A stretch of DNA of 47,305 bases from Bacillota bacterium (GTDB lineage: Bacteria > Bacillota > Clostridia > Lachnospirales > Lachnospiraceae), in the NCBI GenBank assembly GCA_023460575.1, contig JAEWPQ010000272.1, positions 1-47,305 on the forward strand. Direction: 5' to 3'. The notes under the pieces are model-generated. The model saw only the letters and a program-made list of their open reading frames with translations. It ran no database searches and had not been told where the DNA came from. Positions 33,534-41,860 of this stretch are shown here, in pieces. Within the stretch, counting starts at the first letter, position 1, and every line of letters begins with the position of its first letter. Made by a program: the position numbers and the translations under genes.

Positions 33534-34409
33534 TCAGCCCTTAACAGCACCTATTGAAATACCAGTAATAAAATATTTCTGAACAAATGGATATAAAAAT
33601 ACAATAGGTCCGGTTGCAACAACGGCAGTCGCCATCTTTAATGTGTTGCTTGGCAGCGCAGTAATGGAAACATTTGCACCAGCTACAGAACCCTTTAAGG
33701 CATTTGCCGTATTGATGATATTGTATAAATAATACTGCAGCGGCTTATAGGCTACAGAGGATCCCAGATACAGAGAGGACTGATACCATTCGTTCCAGTA
33801 TCCAAGTGCCAGAAATAAACCCACTGTAGCCAGTGCCGGCTTCAGCATGGGAAAAATCAGAACCCGGAAAATGGTGAAATCACCGGCTCCGTCCATCTTA
33901 CCTGATTCCGTTATCTCAAATGGCACAGATTTGGCAAAATTCTTCATCAGTATGATCAGCCAGGGAGTCATTAATAGCTGGAGAAATACTGCCAGATAAC
34001 TGCCTTTCAGATGAAGATATCTGGACACCCAGATATAGGTAGGTGCCATTCCGGCTGAAAAAAGTGTTGTAAAATAAATAAAGAATGACAATACATTGCG
34101 AAAAAGGAAATCCGGTCTCTGAAGTGCATAGCCTGTCATCGCAATCAAAAACAGCCCCAATCCGGTTCCGCATACTGTCATTGTAATCGTTACTCCGTAA
34201 GATCCGAGAATCATTTTAGGATAACGGAATACCCAACTGTATGCAGCAAATGTAAATCCTTTGGGAAAGAGTCCAAATCCCTCTCTGCTGATCACACTCT
34301 CCGTACTGAGCGATGCAGAAAGAATCAAAATAAAAGGGAGTATACAGACAATTGTAAAAAAAATTATACATAAATAAGAAATTCCCTTTAATAGTTTTGT
34401 GCCAGTCAT
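33534..34409 (-). CDS. CUT1 ABC permease (LplC/YtcP-like)
   Basis: A 291-residue permease with six predicted helices. The EAA loop is FEITESGKMDGAGDFTIFRVLIFP and the C terminus is KYFITGISIGAVKG, typical of this subunit type. The ATG at 34409 has GAGGAGGG just upstream; a TTG at 34427 lies before that ribosome site. It works with the next permease and the lipoprotein. No ATPase gene is nearby. Confidence 0.92.
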   Translation of the reverse strand: MTGTKLLKGISYLCIIFFTIVCILPFILILSASLSTESVISREGFGLFPKGFTFAAYSWVFRYPKMILGSYGVTITMTVCGTGLGLFLIAMTGYALQRPDFLFRNVLSFFIYFTTLFSAGMAPTYIWVSRYLHLKGSYLAVFLQLLMTPWLIILMKNFAKSVPFEITESGKMDGAGDFTIFRVLIFPMLKPALATVGLFLALGYWNEWYQSSLYLGSSVAYKPLQYYLYNIINTANALKGSVAGANVSITALPSNTLKMATAVVATGPIVFLYPFVQKYFITGISIGAVKG

Positions 34410-34423
34410 AGTTCCCTCCTCAA

Positions 34424-35332
34424 TCAAAATAATGCATAATCAGGATCAATCCGCTTTACCAGCCAATTGCATAACATTACAAGTGTGAATCCAAATGCAG
34501 ACTGGTAAAGCCCGACTGCCGATGAAGTGGAAAAATTATTCTGAGACATCATCATCCGGTATACTGCAGTTTCAATGATATCAGTCGTTCCAAAAAGCTG
34601 GGAATTCATACCTACCAGATTCCAGAAAAGACCGAAATTCCCTTTCATAATTCCTCCCAGAGAAAATAAAAGCAGAATGATAAAGGTGGGTTTCAGCCCA
34701 GGCAGGATAATATAGCGGATTCTCTGAATGCTGGTAGCACCATCCACCTGGGCCGCTTCTATGATATTGGCATCAATCCCGCATATTGCGGCAAAATAAA
34801 CCACCGATCCATACCCGGTCTGCTGCCACATCTGACAAAATACGATAATAAAAGGCCATGCTCCAGCCATGCTGTAAATCTTTAATGGATTCCCTCCAGT
34901 CTGACGGATCAGGGTATTAAGTGCTCCTGTATCGTAATTGAGAATATTAAACATAATGGCACCGATCAGTACGGCAGATATAAAATACGGAAGAAACATC
35001 ATGGTCTGGGCTGCTTTTTTAAATAAACGGCTTCCGATCTCATTTAACATGACAGCTAAACTAATCTGAAGCACATTTCCCCCAAAAATAAATACCAGAT
35101 TGTATAGAATCGTATTTCTGGTTAGCAGCCATAGCTGTCCGGATTTTATGAGAAATTCAAAATTTTTAAAGCCTGCAAACGGACTGGCAAAAATTCCGTC
35201 TCTGAAGTTGTAGTTGGTAAAAGCGATATAAATACCAGGCAGCGGACAATAGTTAAATACTGTGAAAAATATAATTGCCGGAAGACACATAAAAAGCAGG
35301 GTACGATTATTTTTAAGAGACTTCAGACACAT
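34424..35332 (-). CDS. CUT1 ABC permease (LplB-like)
   Basis: A 302-residue permease, first gene of the second ABC operon. The N-terminal RTLLFMCLPAIIFFTVFNYCPLPGIYIAFTNYNFRDGIF is characteristic of the LplB group, and the EAA loop reads NIIEAAQVDGATSIQRIRYIILPGL. The ATG at 35332 has AAGGGGG upstream; an in-frame ATG at 35362 lacks a ribosome site. No convincing promoter was found in the short gap before it, so read-through from the CheX-like gene past the 35400 hairpin cannot be excluded. Confidence 0.9.
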   Translation of the reverse strand: MCLKSLKNNRTLLFMCLPAIIFFTVFNYCPLPGIYIAFTNYNFRDGIFASPFAGFKNFEFLIKSGQLWLLTRNTILYNLVFIFGGNVLQISLAVMLNEIGSRLFKKAAQTMMFLPYFISAVLIGAIMFNILNYDTGALNTLIRQTGGNPLKIYSMAGAWPFIIVFCQMWQQTGYGSVVYFAAICGIDANIIEAAQVDGATSIQRIRYIILPGLKPTFIILLLFSLGGIMKGNFGLFWNLVGMNSQLFGTTDIIETAVYRMMMSQNNFSTSSAVGLYQSAFGFTLVMLCNWLVKRIDPDYALF

Positions 35333-35399
35333 TTCCAATCCCCCTTGATTATTCTGTTTCATATTTATCTATATTCAGAAGTTTAAGGGTAAATGCGCA

Positions 35400-35443
35400 A
35401 ACAGGCCTGTGAATACGGGTTTTCCCATATTCACAGGCCTGTT
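35400..35443 (-). terminator. Strong hairpin between the CheX-like gene and the ABC operon
   Basis: A stem of about 20 bp with one mismatch (35400-35419 with 35424-35443) and a four-base loop. It follows the CheX-like stop by 28 bp. The U-tail on the minus strand is poor (TTTGCGCATTT), so it may be a weak terminator, a 3' stabiliser, or part of the ABC leader. Confidence 0.6.
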
Positions 35444-35471
35444 ACCTATTATATATTTGTATAAAAAACAA

Positions 35472-35930
35472 TTATGAAAATGCAATATTAATATCAAATG
35501 GAATATTATCTGCCAGCAGCTGGATACAAAGTATCTGACTGGAATTCATCTTCACTGAAACCTGATCTCCATACAGCAGAGTAGGCGTTGAGATATCTAC
35601 GTTGATGCCAATATTGGCAAAAAATGTGGCTGCATTCGCAGTCAGCATATTAGCTAATTCAGAAATAGCACTTTGGGCCATTTCATTAAAATCATCTACC
35701 GGCATCCCCATCATCATGGTAGATGCTACTTTTTTTGCATTCTCAAGATCCAGATAATACACTACATTTCCTTTTATTTCTCCCACAATGCCGACTGTCA
35801 TGATTACTCCTGTATAAGTCAGATTGCAGTCTTTCAGACTCAGATTGTTTTTTTCAACTTTTTCAAATCCCAGCTGCGGCATAACGGATAGAAATGCTTC
35901 AATAAATGGATTTATGTATTTTACATCCAC
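35472..35930 (-). CDS. CheX-like chemotaxis phosphatase-family protein
   Basis: A 152-residue protein of the CheX/CheC/FliY fold. The E-x2-N active-site signature is visible in SELANMLTANAATFF, along with the VGIVGEIKGNVVYYLDLENAKKVASTMM strands typical of the family. CheX dephosphorylates CheY-P; this relative is likely to act on a phosphorylated receiver, most simply the one encoded just upstream. The start is GTG, overlapping the end of the response-regulator gene by 10 bp, with AGGGGTGA upstream. No other chemotaxis genes are in the window. Confidence 0.85.
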   Translation of the reverse strand: MDVKYINPFIEAFLSVMPQLGFEKVEKNNLSLKDCNLTYTGVIMTVGIVGEIKGNVVYYLDLENAKKVASTMMMGMPVDDFNEMAQSAISELANMLTANAATFFANIGINVDISTPTLLYGDQVSVKMNSSQILCIQLLADNIPFDINIAFS

Positions 35931-36784
35931 TGATCATCACCCCTTTGAAATCCAATATTAAGCAGAATATCTCCGAAATCCGACTCTGCCAGTATGTTTG
36001 TTGTTGTATATCCAGGAGCGGTAATATGTACACTTTCACCGTGCATAATTGTCGGCGGTGCCACCCGGAGTCCATAGGCTTTATTCATTCTGTTTATAAT
36101 AGAGCAGGCATTACCAGACACAATATTGGTAAACTCTCCAAGCACTGCAAGCACCTCATCATTACCCGCAGCCTCTCTTTTCATTATGGAAGCGGTAAGC
36201 TTATAAGCAGTTTCCATCTTTACATCAATCAGCATTCTTCCGGAAAACTTTCCAATAATACCAACAATGACTGCCAGTCCTTCTGACTGGAATTCCCGAC
36301 TGCAGACTTTTTCATCTTTGTATTGGATGAGAGTCTTCGTTAATTTATTGGTTCCATCAAGAAGTGCCTCTTTAAAAATTTTAATATACTCACTTGACAA
36401 AAAGCGGAATAACTCCTCCGATGACATGACACGGTTAACAGCAGTCATCAACTCCTCTTCATCAATGGGCTTCTGGACATAAGCAGAAACCTTATTTTCC
36501 TTTGCTTCCTTCACAATTTCATCATCCATCATGGAACTGATGACAATAACTTTAATGTTTCTGTCAATTTCATGAATTGCACGGGTGCATTCCAATCCAT
36601 CGGTTCCAGGCAGTGTCATATCCATCGTCACAAGCTGAGGCTTTGTTTCCTGTATCACCTGTTTTACTTCTTCCAGTGTCCCTGCTTCCCCTACAACTTC
36701 AAGACCGTTTCTAACAAGAATTCCTTTGATGAAAGCGATAGAGAAGGGAGAATCATCAACTATAACAACTTTTGTACCCGCCAT
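35921..36784 (-). CDS. Response regulator: receiver fused to a CheC/CheX-like domain
   Basis: A 287-residue two-domain protein. The receiver (about 1-120) has acidic Asp10 and Asp11, phospho-acceptor Asp55 (TMDMTLPGTDG), a Ser pair at 83-84 and Lys105 (VQKP). After a helical linker, residues about 165-285 form a CheC/CheX-like domain with the E-x2-N signature in LGEFTNIVSGNAC. A receiver carrying its own phosphatase-like domain could regulate its phosphorylation or compete for CheY-P. The ATG at 36784 has AGGAGG nine bases upstream and starts the receiver properly; the longer reading from 36868 adds non-family sequence. No histidine kinase is adjacent. Confidence 0.87.
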   Translation of the reverse strand: MAGTKVVIVDDSPFSIAFIKGILVRNGLEVVGEAGTLEEVKQVIQETKPQLVTMDMTLPGTDGLECTRAIHEIDRNIKVIVISSMMDDEIVKEAKENKVSAYVQKPIDEEELMTAVNRVMSSEELFRFLSSEYIKIFKEALLDGTNKLTKTLIQYKDEKVCSREFQSEGLAVIVGIIGKFSGRMLIDVKMETAYKLTASIMKREAAGNDEVLAVLGEFTNIVSGNACSIINRMNKAYGLRVAPPTIMHGESVHITAPGYTTTNILAESDFGDILLNIGFQRGDDQWM

Positions 36785-36887
36785 AGAATAAAGCCTCCTG
36801 TAATTAATAATGATTAATGTCAATACTCTATTACAATACCAGATTAACAGGTTTATATCCTGTTTCACTAAATATTTGTATTAATCA

Positions 36888-36917
36888 ACAATATCATATA
36901 ATGACATATTTTGTCAA
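36888..36917 (-). promoter_or_regulatory. Candidate promoter of the receiver-CheX operon
   Basis: Minus strand TTGACA (36912-36917), 18 bp, TATTGT (36888-36893) preceded by TGA (extended -10). A short inverted repeat TGACA-N5-TGTCA (36902-36916) overlaps the -35 and could be an operator. Confidence 0.48.
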
Positions 36918-37047
36918 AAGGTTTGCTAGTTGGATTACAAATGTTCGTTTATTAAGTGAAATTTTTTATAAATGTCACCAAAAACCGTATCACTCATAAT
37001 TTCCTATTCATATAATAATAGAAACGATTACCTCGGTGAATGATTTT

Positions 37048-37512
37048 ATGAATGAATATAACAAGATTGAATTCGATTCTGAAATGACAAATGTACCTGA
37101 ATTTCCTTCCGATTTCGGACCAAACCCTTTTATTATTGATATGCACAAGGCTGCCGGGCAAAATGACAATTTTCGATCTTCTCTCTGGACCGGAGACCAT
37201 CTCCAGGTCACGCTTATGAACATACCTGTCAAAGGAACCGTAGGGCTGGAAGTCCATTCCGATCTTGATCAGTTTTTAAGAGTAGAGGAAGGACTGGGGC
37301 TGGTTCAGCTGGGATCATCCAAATTTTCCATGGATTCCCAATATCTGGTATTTGATAATTATGGTATATTCGTTCCTGCAGGAATATGGCATAATGTTAT
37401 TAATATTGGGAATCAGCCACTGAAATTGACTTCGGTCTATGCTCCCCCGCACTATGAATGGGGTACGATTCATCAGACAAAGGCCGACAGCCTTTCAGAT
37501 AACGAAAGCTGA
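37048..37512 (+). CDS. Cupin domain protein
   Basis: A 154-residue single-domain cupin. Motif 1 is modified: VGLEVHSDLDQFLRVEEGLGLVQLG has one His, a Gln and a Glu where metal cupins have HxH-x4-E. Motif 2 is FVPAGIWHNVINIG with the usual P-x-G-x-x-H-x-x-x-N. Substrate and metal are unknown; such proteins include sugar isomerases and small-molecule dioxygenases. Two starts are possible, GTG at 37036 and ATG at 37048, neither with a strong ribosome site; the ATG is listed. A TATAAT at 37011 may be its -10. It is monocistronic. Confidence 0.83.
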   Translation: MNEYNKIEFDSEMTNVPEFPSDFGPNPFIIDMHKAAGQNDNFRSSLWTGDHLQVTLMNIPVKGTVGLEVHSDLDQFLRVEEGLGLVQLGSSKFSMDSQYLVFDNYGIFVPAGIWHNVINIGNQPLKLTSVYAPPHYEWGTIHQTKADSLSDNES

Positions 37513-37537
37513 CAACGGTCTTATTACCAAAACTTTA

Positions 37538-37566
37538 CAGCCTGCCCGGATTAGACGGGCAGGCTG
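37538..37566. terminator. Bidirectional terminator between cupin and gapN
   Basis: A perfect 11-bp GC-rich stem CAGCCTGCCCG/CGGGCAGGCTG (37538-37548 with 37556-37566) with a 7-base loop between convergent genes. Confidence 0.85.
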
Positions 37567-37580
37567 CAATATACTGGCTG

Positions 37581-39035
37581 TTATTCTGTTATATTAATGG
37601 TAACCGCTTTTGGTCTTGTCATCGCTTCTATGGAATACCTCACACCCTGAGTCCCCATACCGGAAGCCTTCACTCCCAAAAACGGGAAATGATCCGGACC
37701 CCGTTCTGTCTTGTTGTTAATCTGGACTGTTCCCACTTCTAATTTCTCAGCGATGCGAAATGCCTGATTGATATCTTTGGTGAAAACAGAAGATTGCAGT
37801 CCATACTCGGAGCGATTGGCGATTTCAACCGCCTCCTCCATATTCTTTACACGGATAATCGGAAGGATGGGTGAAAACGGTTCTTTCCACGCGATATCCA
37901 TATCCACGGTTACTTTATCAAGTAATGTCGGATAAACCAGGTTCCCTTCTCTCCTGTTCCCAATAATCAGTTCTGCCCCCTTAGCAATAGCATCCTGTGT
38001 TAAAAATCCGGCAAAATCAGCAGCCTTCTGATCAATCAAAGGGGTAACCACTGAAAATTTTCTGGGATCTCCCACGGTCAGTTTTTCAATTCTTAATTTC
38101 AGCATGGTTACTAACTGGTCCGCAACTTTATCAGTTGTAATAATGCGTTTCACCGCTGTACAACGCTGGCCGGAATAGGAAAATGCGCCCTCCACAATAT
38201 TATCTGCCGCATACTCCAGGTCTGCATCTTCCAGAACAAGAGCCGCATCCTTGCCGCCAAGTTCCAAAAGCAATGGTGTCATACAGGAAATTTGAGATAT
38301 ATGTCTGCCTATCTCCGTACTGCCTGTAAAGTTAATAAAATCAATGCCTTTGTGTGTTACGATATAATCACCGATCTCACTTCCCCTTCCGGTGACTGTC
38401 TGCAGCACCCCTGCCGGAAGTCCCGCATCCTGCAATGCCTTTACAAGGTGAAGTGCACTGACCGATCCCTGTGTCGCTGGTTTTAATATAACTGCATTAC
38501 CCCCGATTAATGCAGGTGCGATCTTGGAGGCAGATAAATTAATTGGGTAGTTAAAGGGCGATATAGCTAATACAGTGCCGAGAGGAATTCTTTTTACGTA
38601 GGACATCTTATTGCGGGAACCCCCTGGGAAATTCTCCCCGCTCACAGCAATTCCTTCCAGGCTTTTTCCTGCATCTGCAGTAAATCGCAAAAAATCCGCT
38701 GTTCGTTTCACTTCTGATACAGAGGATTTCTTATCTTTTGCAATCTCCATCATAAGAATATCCGATATTTCTTCTGTCCTTTCCTCCAGGAGCGCTGCTG
38801 CTTTATAAAGGAGTGCTGCTTTTTCGTATATGGGTACAACAGACCACAGGGATTGACCGGCTTTGGAACAGCGGACAATATCATTCACTTCTTCCTTACT
38901 GATCGCCTGTATCTTACCCACAAAAGAACCGTCCGCAGGTGATGTAATGGTAATGACATCTCCTGATGCTGATTCTTTCCACTGCCCGTTGATTAAATTT
39001 CCATAAATAAGATTTTCATTGCATAATCCAGTCAT
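37581..39035 (-). CDS. gapN: NADP-dependent non-phosphorylating glyceraldehyde-3-phosphate dehydrogenase
   Basis: GapN oxidises glyceraldehyde-3-phosphate straight to 3-phosphoglycerate with NADP, giving NADPH but no ATP. The 484-residue aldehyde dehydrogenase has Asn162 (SPFNYP), Glu258 (LELGGKD) and catalytic Cys292 (SGQRCTAVKR). FNYPINLSASKIAPALIGGN and NNKTERGPDHFPFLGVKASG are GapN-specific compared with other aldehyde dehydrogenases. AGGAGA lies seven bases before the ATG. It is a single gene, consistent with a general NADPH supply role. Confidence 0.93.
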   Translation of the reverse strand: MTGLCNENLIYGNLINGQWKESASGDVITITSPADGSFVGKIQAISKEEVNDIVRCSKAGQSLWSVVPIYEKAALLYKAAALLEERTEEISDILMMEIAKDKKSSVSEVKRTADFLRFTADAGKSLEGIAVSGENFPGGSRNKMSYVKRIPLGTVLAISPFNYPINLSASKIAPALIGGNAVILKPATQGSVSALHLVKALQDAGLPAGVLQTVTGRGSEIGDYIVTHKGIDFINFTGSTEIGRHISQISCMTPLLLELGGKDAALVLEDADLEYAADNIVEGAFSYSGQRCTAVKRIITTDKVADQLVTMLKLRIEKLTVGDPRKFSVVTPLIDQKAADFAGFLTQDAIAKGAELIIGNRREGNLVYPTLLDKVTVDMDIAWKEPFSPILPIIRVKNMEEAVEIANRSEYGLQSSVFTKDINQAFRIAEKLEVGTVQINNKTERGPDHFPFLGVKASGMGTQGVRYSIEAMTRPKAVTINITE

Positions 39036-39126
39036 ATGTTTCTCTCCTTTCGTTTCTAATAACTGCCATCTGTCTATTATATACCATAAATGTAAAATTA
39101 AATACCAACGTCTTTCTATTCATTGT

Positions 39127-39154
39127 TTGCTAATAGCCGTCTGTATGATACAAT
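39127..39154 (+). promoter_or_regulatory. Promoter of the orphan lipoprotein gene
   Basis: TTGCTA (39127-39132), 16 bp, TACAAT (39149-39154) with TGA just before it (extended -10). Confidence 0.58.
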
Positions 39155-39220
39155 TAATATCAAAGCGCGGATACTTTTTATAATAGGCGTGCAAAATTTA
39201 TATATACGGGGTGATATGAG

Positions 39221-40477
39221 ATGAAACGCGGTGTGATATTTTTATTATTTGCAATTACTATTTCCATACTATTATCAAGTTGTGGATCGTCACTTAGCGA
39301 AGAGGAAGTTCAAAAGCGTGGGGATAATTATTCAATTTTAGTTGATGCACTTCATACAGTGGGGTATGATAATAACTTTAAGTTGCTTAAAGAGAAAAAT
39401 TCTATGGAACAGAATTTAAGAAATCTATGGAAGTACTATTTATCAGATCATGATTTTCCTGACAGAGATACCCGTAAGAATACGGAATTGCTGATTATAC
39501 TTGGAAACTTTGATTTCATTGCAGAAGGACTGCGGTCCAAAGCTGCGTCCGACAATCCATATTATAACGATTGGCCGCGTGACAAGCAGTATAATACGAA
39601 AACAGAAACAGTGTGGTTCAGCGACGAAGAAGTGCTGTGGCTCATGTTGCTTTTACCGGACGCTGATATTCCAGAGGAGCACTCAGGACTTAAGGAAGTT
39701 CTGGCTGAATGCGGGAAAAACGTTTTAGGGGAAGATTTGTACGACCCTGCTACACGCGAGGGCATCTGGTTTTATTATGAAAAAACAAACCCCGGTTTAT
39801 TGGAGAAAATAAATCCTGATTTTCTGGAGTACTTCTCAAATGAGATAAAATCCGCTTTTAAAAACTCGGACGACAACATTAAGAATCGATTTATGCAGGC
39901 AATTGACCCTGAAAATTTCAGAAAAGTATATTACACCGACAGTCCGGTCCGCATTTTTACATTCAAAGAAGGGGAGGCGCTGATGAAGGAGTATCCTCCT
40001 GCAGGCTCGTGGGATGGGGGATATATTCGTATAGTAGATGATCCTGAACATAGTGAATGGAATCAAAAGTATTCGACAAATGACTATAACATTAATGCTT
40101 CTGCATATGGTGCTTATACATACGCAAGAGAGTCCGATGCTCTGGTTCCAGTAATTAACCCCGCGGATGCGCGTTTTGCAGTTTATGAGCAATATACAGA
40201 GGGTATGTATTATGCTACTTATACTGGCAGCAGAGATTTTGATGTATATCTTTTAAACTTAAATATCCACATAGTAGATTTGTTAACCGGAAAGGTGATA
40301 TTCAGCGAGTCTGCACTAAGCAATCCGCCGCCTGAAGAAATCTCATGGACAAATTCTTATGGTATCAGTAGTCTTCAAATCGTTGATGGCATATATTATT
40401 ACAATGATTTTAATTGGGGGAAGTACGCGGCTGTGATGGAGAGAAAGTGTGAAAACCCGAATTCAGCAATTCGTTAG
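39221..40477 (+). CDS. Orphan lipoprotein, function unknown
   Basis: A 418-residue protein with a type II signal peptide (ISILLSSC, Cys21 as lipid site). I recognise no family. The rest is acidic and rich in Tyr, Trp and Asn (for example the segments near 105-120 and 270-330), which may suggest an extracytoplasmic binding or sensing fold, but this is weak. Codon use is more A/T-rich than in gapN or larA, which hints at separate origin. It is alone, with its own promoter and terminator, between two metabolic genes on the other strand. GGGGTGAT precedes the ATG. Confidence 0.75.
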   Translation: MKRGVIFLLFAITISILLSSCGSSLSEEEVQKRGDNYSILVDALHTVGYDNNFKLLKEKNSMEQNLRNLWKYYLSDHDFPDRDTRKNTELLIILGNFDFIAEGLRSKAASDNPYYNDWPRDKQYNTKTETVWFSDEEVLWLMLLLPDADIPEEHSGLKEVLAECGKNVLGEDLYDPATREGIWFYYEKTNPGLLEKINPDFLEYFSNEIKSAFKNSDDNIKNRFMQAIDPENFRKVYYTDSPVRIFTFKEGEALMKEYPPAGSWDGGYIRIVDDPEHSEWNQKYSTNDYNINASAYGAYTYARESDALVPVINPADARFAVYEQYTEGMYYATYTGSRDFDVYLLNLNIHIVDLLTGKVIFSESALSNPPPEEISWTNSYGISSLQIVDGIYYYNDFNWGKYAAVMERKCENPNSAIR

Positions 40478-40519
40478 GAACAGTAAGTGCATAATCGCCA
40501 TAATAAACGCAAATTAGTT

Positions 40520-40545
40520 AAGGAGTTCTCCTTGGAGAACTCCTT
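40520..40545. terminator. Bidirectional terminator between the lipoprotein gene and larA
   Basis: AAGGAGTTCTCC and GGAGAACTCCTT (40520-40531 with 40534-40545) form a near-perfect palindrome; a realistic fold is a 10-11-bp stem with a 4-6-base loop. It lies between convergent genes. Confidence 0.78.
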
Positions 40546-40553
40546 TCCATGAT

Positions 40554-41828
40554 TCATTTCACTACAACACCCACCCCATCGGGTATGACTGTTATGTTCG
40601 CATCTGCCCCTTTTATTTCAAGAGCCCTCGTAAGTGCTTCCTCAAATGTATATGCATGCTGCATATGCATTTTCTTTATCATTTCCGGATTACACATGTC
40701 TGAAACAAGTATGACTGTATGTTTCTTAAGTATCCGGGCAAGTATCTGAAATTCCCATTGGTCCGGTATTGTTTCCGTTCTTCCGGTCTTCATAACACGG
40801 TTAAGGACTTCTCCCGGACTCTTTGCATTTGCCATGTTATCATAAAAGGACTTGCCCCCATGCCCGTCATTGCAGGCAGATACCATAATAATAACCCCGC
40901 CTTCTTTGCAGACCGCTTCTGCTGCGGTCATACCTTTTACAGACTGATAAACATTCTGGTCAAGAGGGTAGCCTCCATTGGATGTTACAGCGATATCTGC
41001 TTTTACAGCCTTTACAGAAGCCAGTTCCATAACAAATTTACAACCTTCTGTATGTGCCAGCTCGCTGTCTCCAGCGAAGGCCTTGATAATATTTTTTTCA
41101 CTGTCTATCACAACATTCAGTATAAATGCAAGCTTTGCCTGCCTGGCTGCGTAAAGCATATCCTTATGAATGGGATTGTTATGAATGATTCCTGTCCTGG
41201 CATACTCGCTTGCAATAAATTCAGAGCAGTGATTCGCCATTACGGTTTTCGCTGATGCCACGCCTGGAAGGACACTCTTTCTTCCCCCTGAAAATCCTGC
41301 AAAGAAATGAGGCTCTATAAATCCTTCTGAAATCAACAATTCCGTTTCCATTGCCAGCTTATTAAGCCACAGTTCTCCGCCGGAAGGCAGAGTCCCCACC
41401 CTTACAACACTGTCTTCATCCTCTGACATATGGTTAATAATCACTTCATGGTCTGCAATTTCCTGTCCAAACTTATGAATCATCTCTTCCCTGGTATCGG
41501 GCCTGTGAAATCCGGTAGCAATTAATATCTTAATATCAATATCAGGATTTACCTTTCGGATCCGCTTAAGAAGTATTGGCATAGTAACTTTGCTGGGCAC
41601 CGGCCTTGTATGATCGCTTGTTATGATCACCATGTTTTTCCTGCCACGAACCAGTTCTTCTAAGGAGGCACTTCCAATCGGGTGGTCCAAAGCTCTGTTG
41701 ACAATCTCCTCCTGGCTTCCCTCCGCCTGGTAAACATGGGCTTTTGATTCCAATATCGCCGACAGATTATGATCCGGAATGTCAACATCTAAAAGTTTAG
41801 TTGAATAAGGTATTTTAATTTTGGCCAT
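40554..41828 (-). CDS. larA: Nickel-dependent lactate racemase (LarA family)
   Basis: LarA interconverts D- and L-lactate using a nickel-pincer nucleotide cofactor. In this 424-residue protein His108 (GFHRPD), His174 (EPHFFAGFSGGRKS), Lys184 and His200 fall at the same positions as in Lactobacillus plantarum LarA, so the cofactor-binding and catalytic set is intact. SDHTRP near residue 71 is another family mark. It is the last gene of the etfB-etfA-lactate dehydrogenase group, so lactate is the likely substrate, though other LarA homologues act on other 2-hydroxyacids. The cofactor genes larB, larC and larE are not in the window. GGAGAGGG precedes the ATG. Confidence 0.9.
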   Translation of the reverse strand: MAKIKIPYSTKLLDVDIPDHNLSAILESKAHVYQAEGSQEEIVNRALDHPIGSASLEELVRGRKNMVIITSDHTRPVPSKVTMPILLKRIRKVNPDIDIKILIATGFHRPDTREEMIHKFGQEIADHEVIINHMSEDEDSVVRVGTLPSGGELWLNKLAMETELLISEGFIEPHFFAGFSGGRKSVLPGVASAKTVMANHCSEFIASEYARTGIIHNNPIHKDMLYAARQAKLAFILNVVIDSEKNIIKAFAGDSELAHTEGCKFVMELASVKAVKADIAVTSNGGYPLDQNVYQSVKGMTAAEAVCKEGGVIIMVSACNDGHGGKSFYDNMANAKSPGEVLNRVMKTGRTETIPDQWEFQILARILKKHTVILVSDMCNPEMIKKMHMQHAYTFEEALTRALEIKGADANITVIPDGVGVVVK

Positions 41829-41860
41829 AAGATTCCCTCTCCATCTTTTATCCGGCTGTT

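Noticed and set aside
35400..35443. Riboswitch in the leader of the second ABC operon
   Set aside because: Only one simple hairpin is present, without junctions or conserved aptamer segments; a terminator or stabiliser is simpler.
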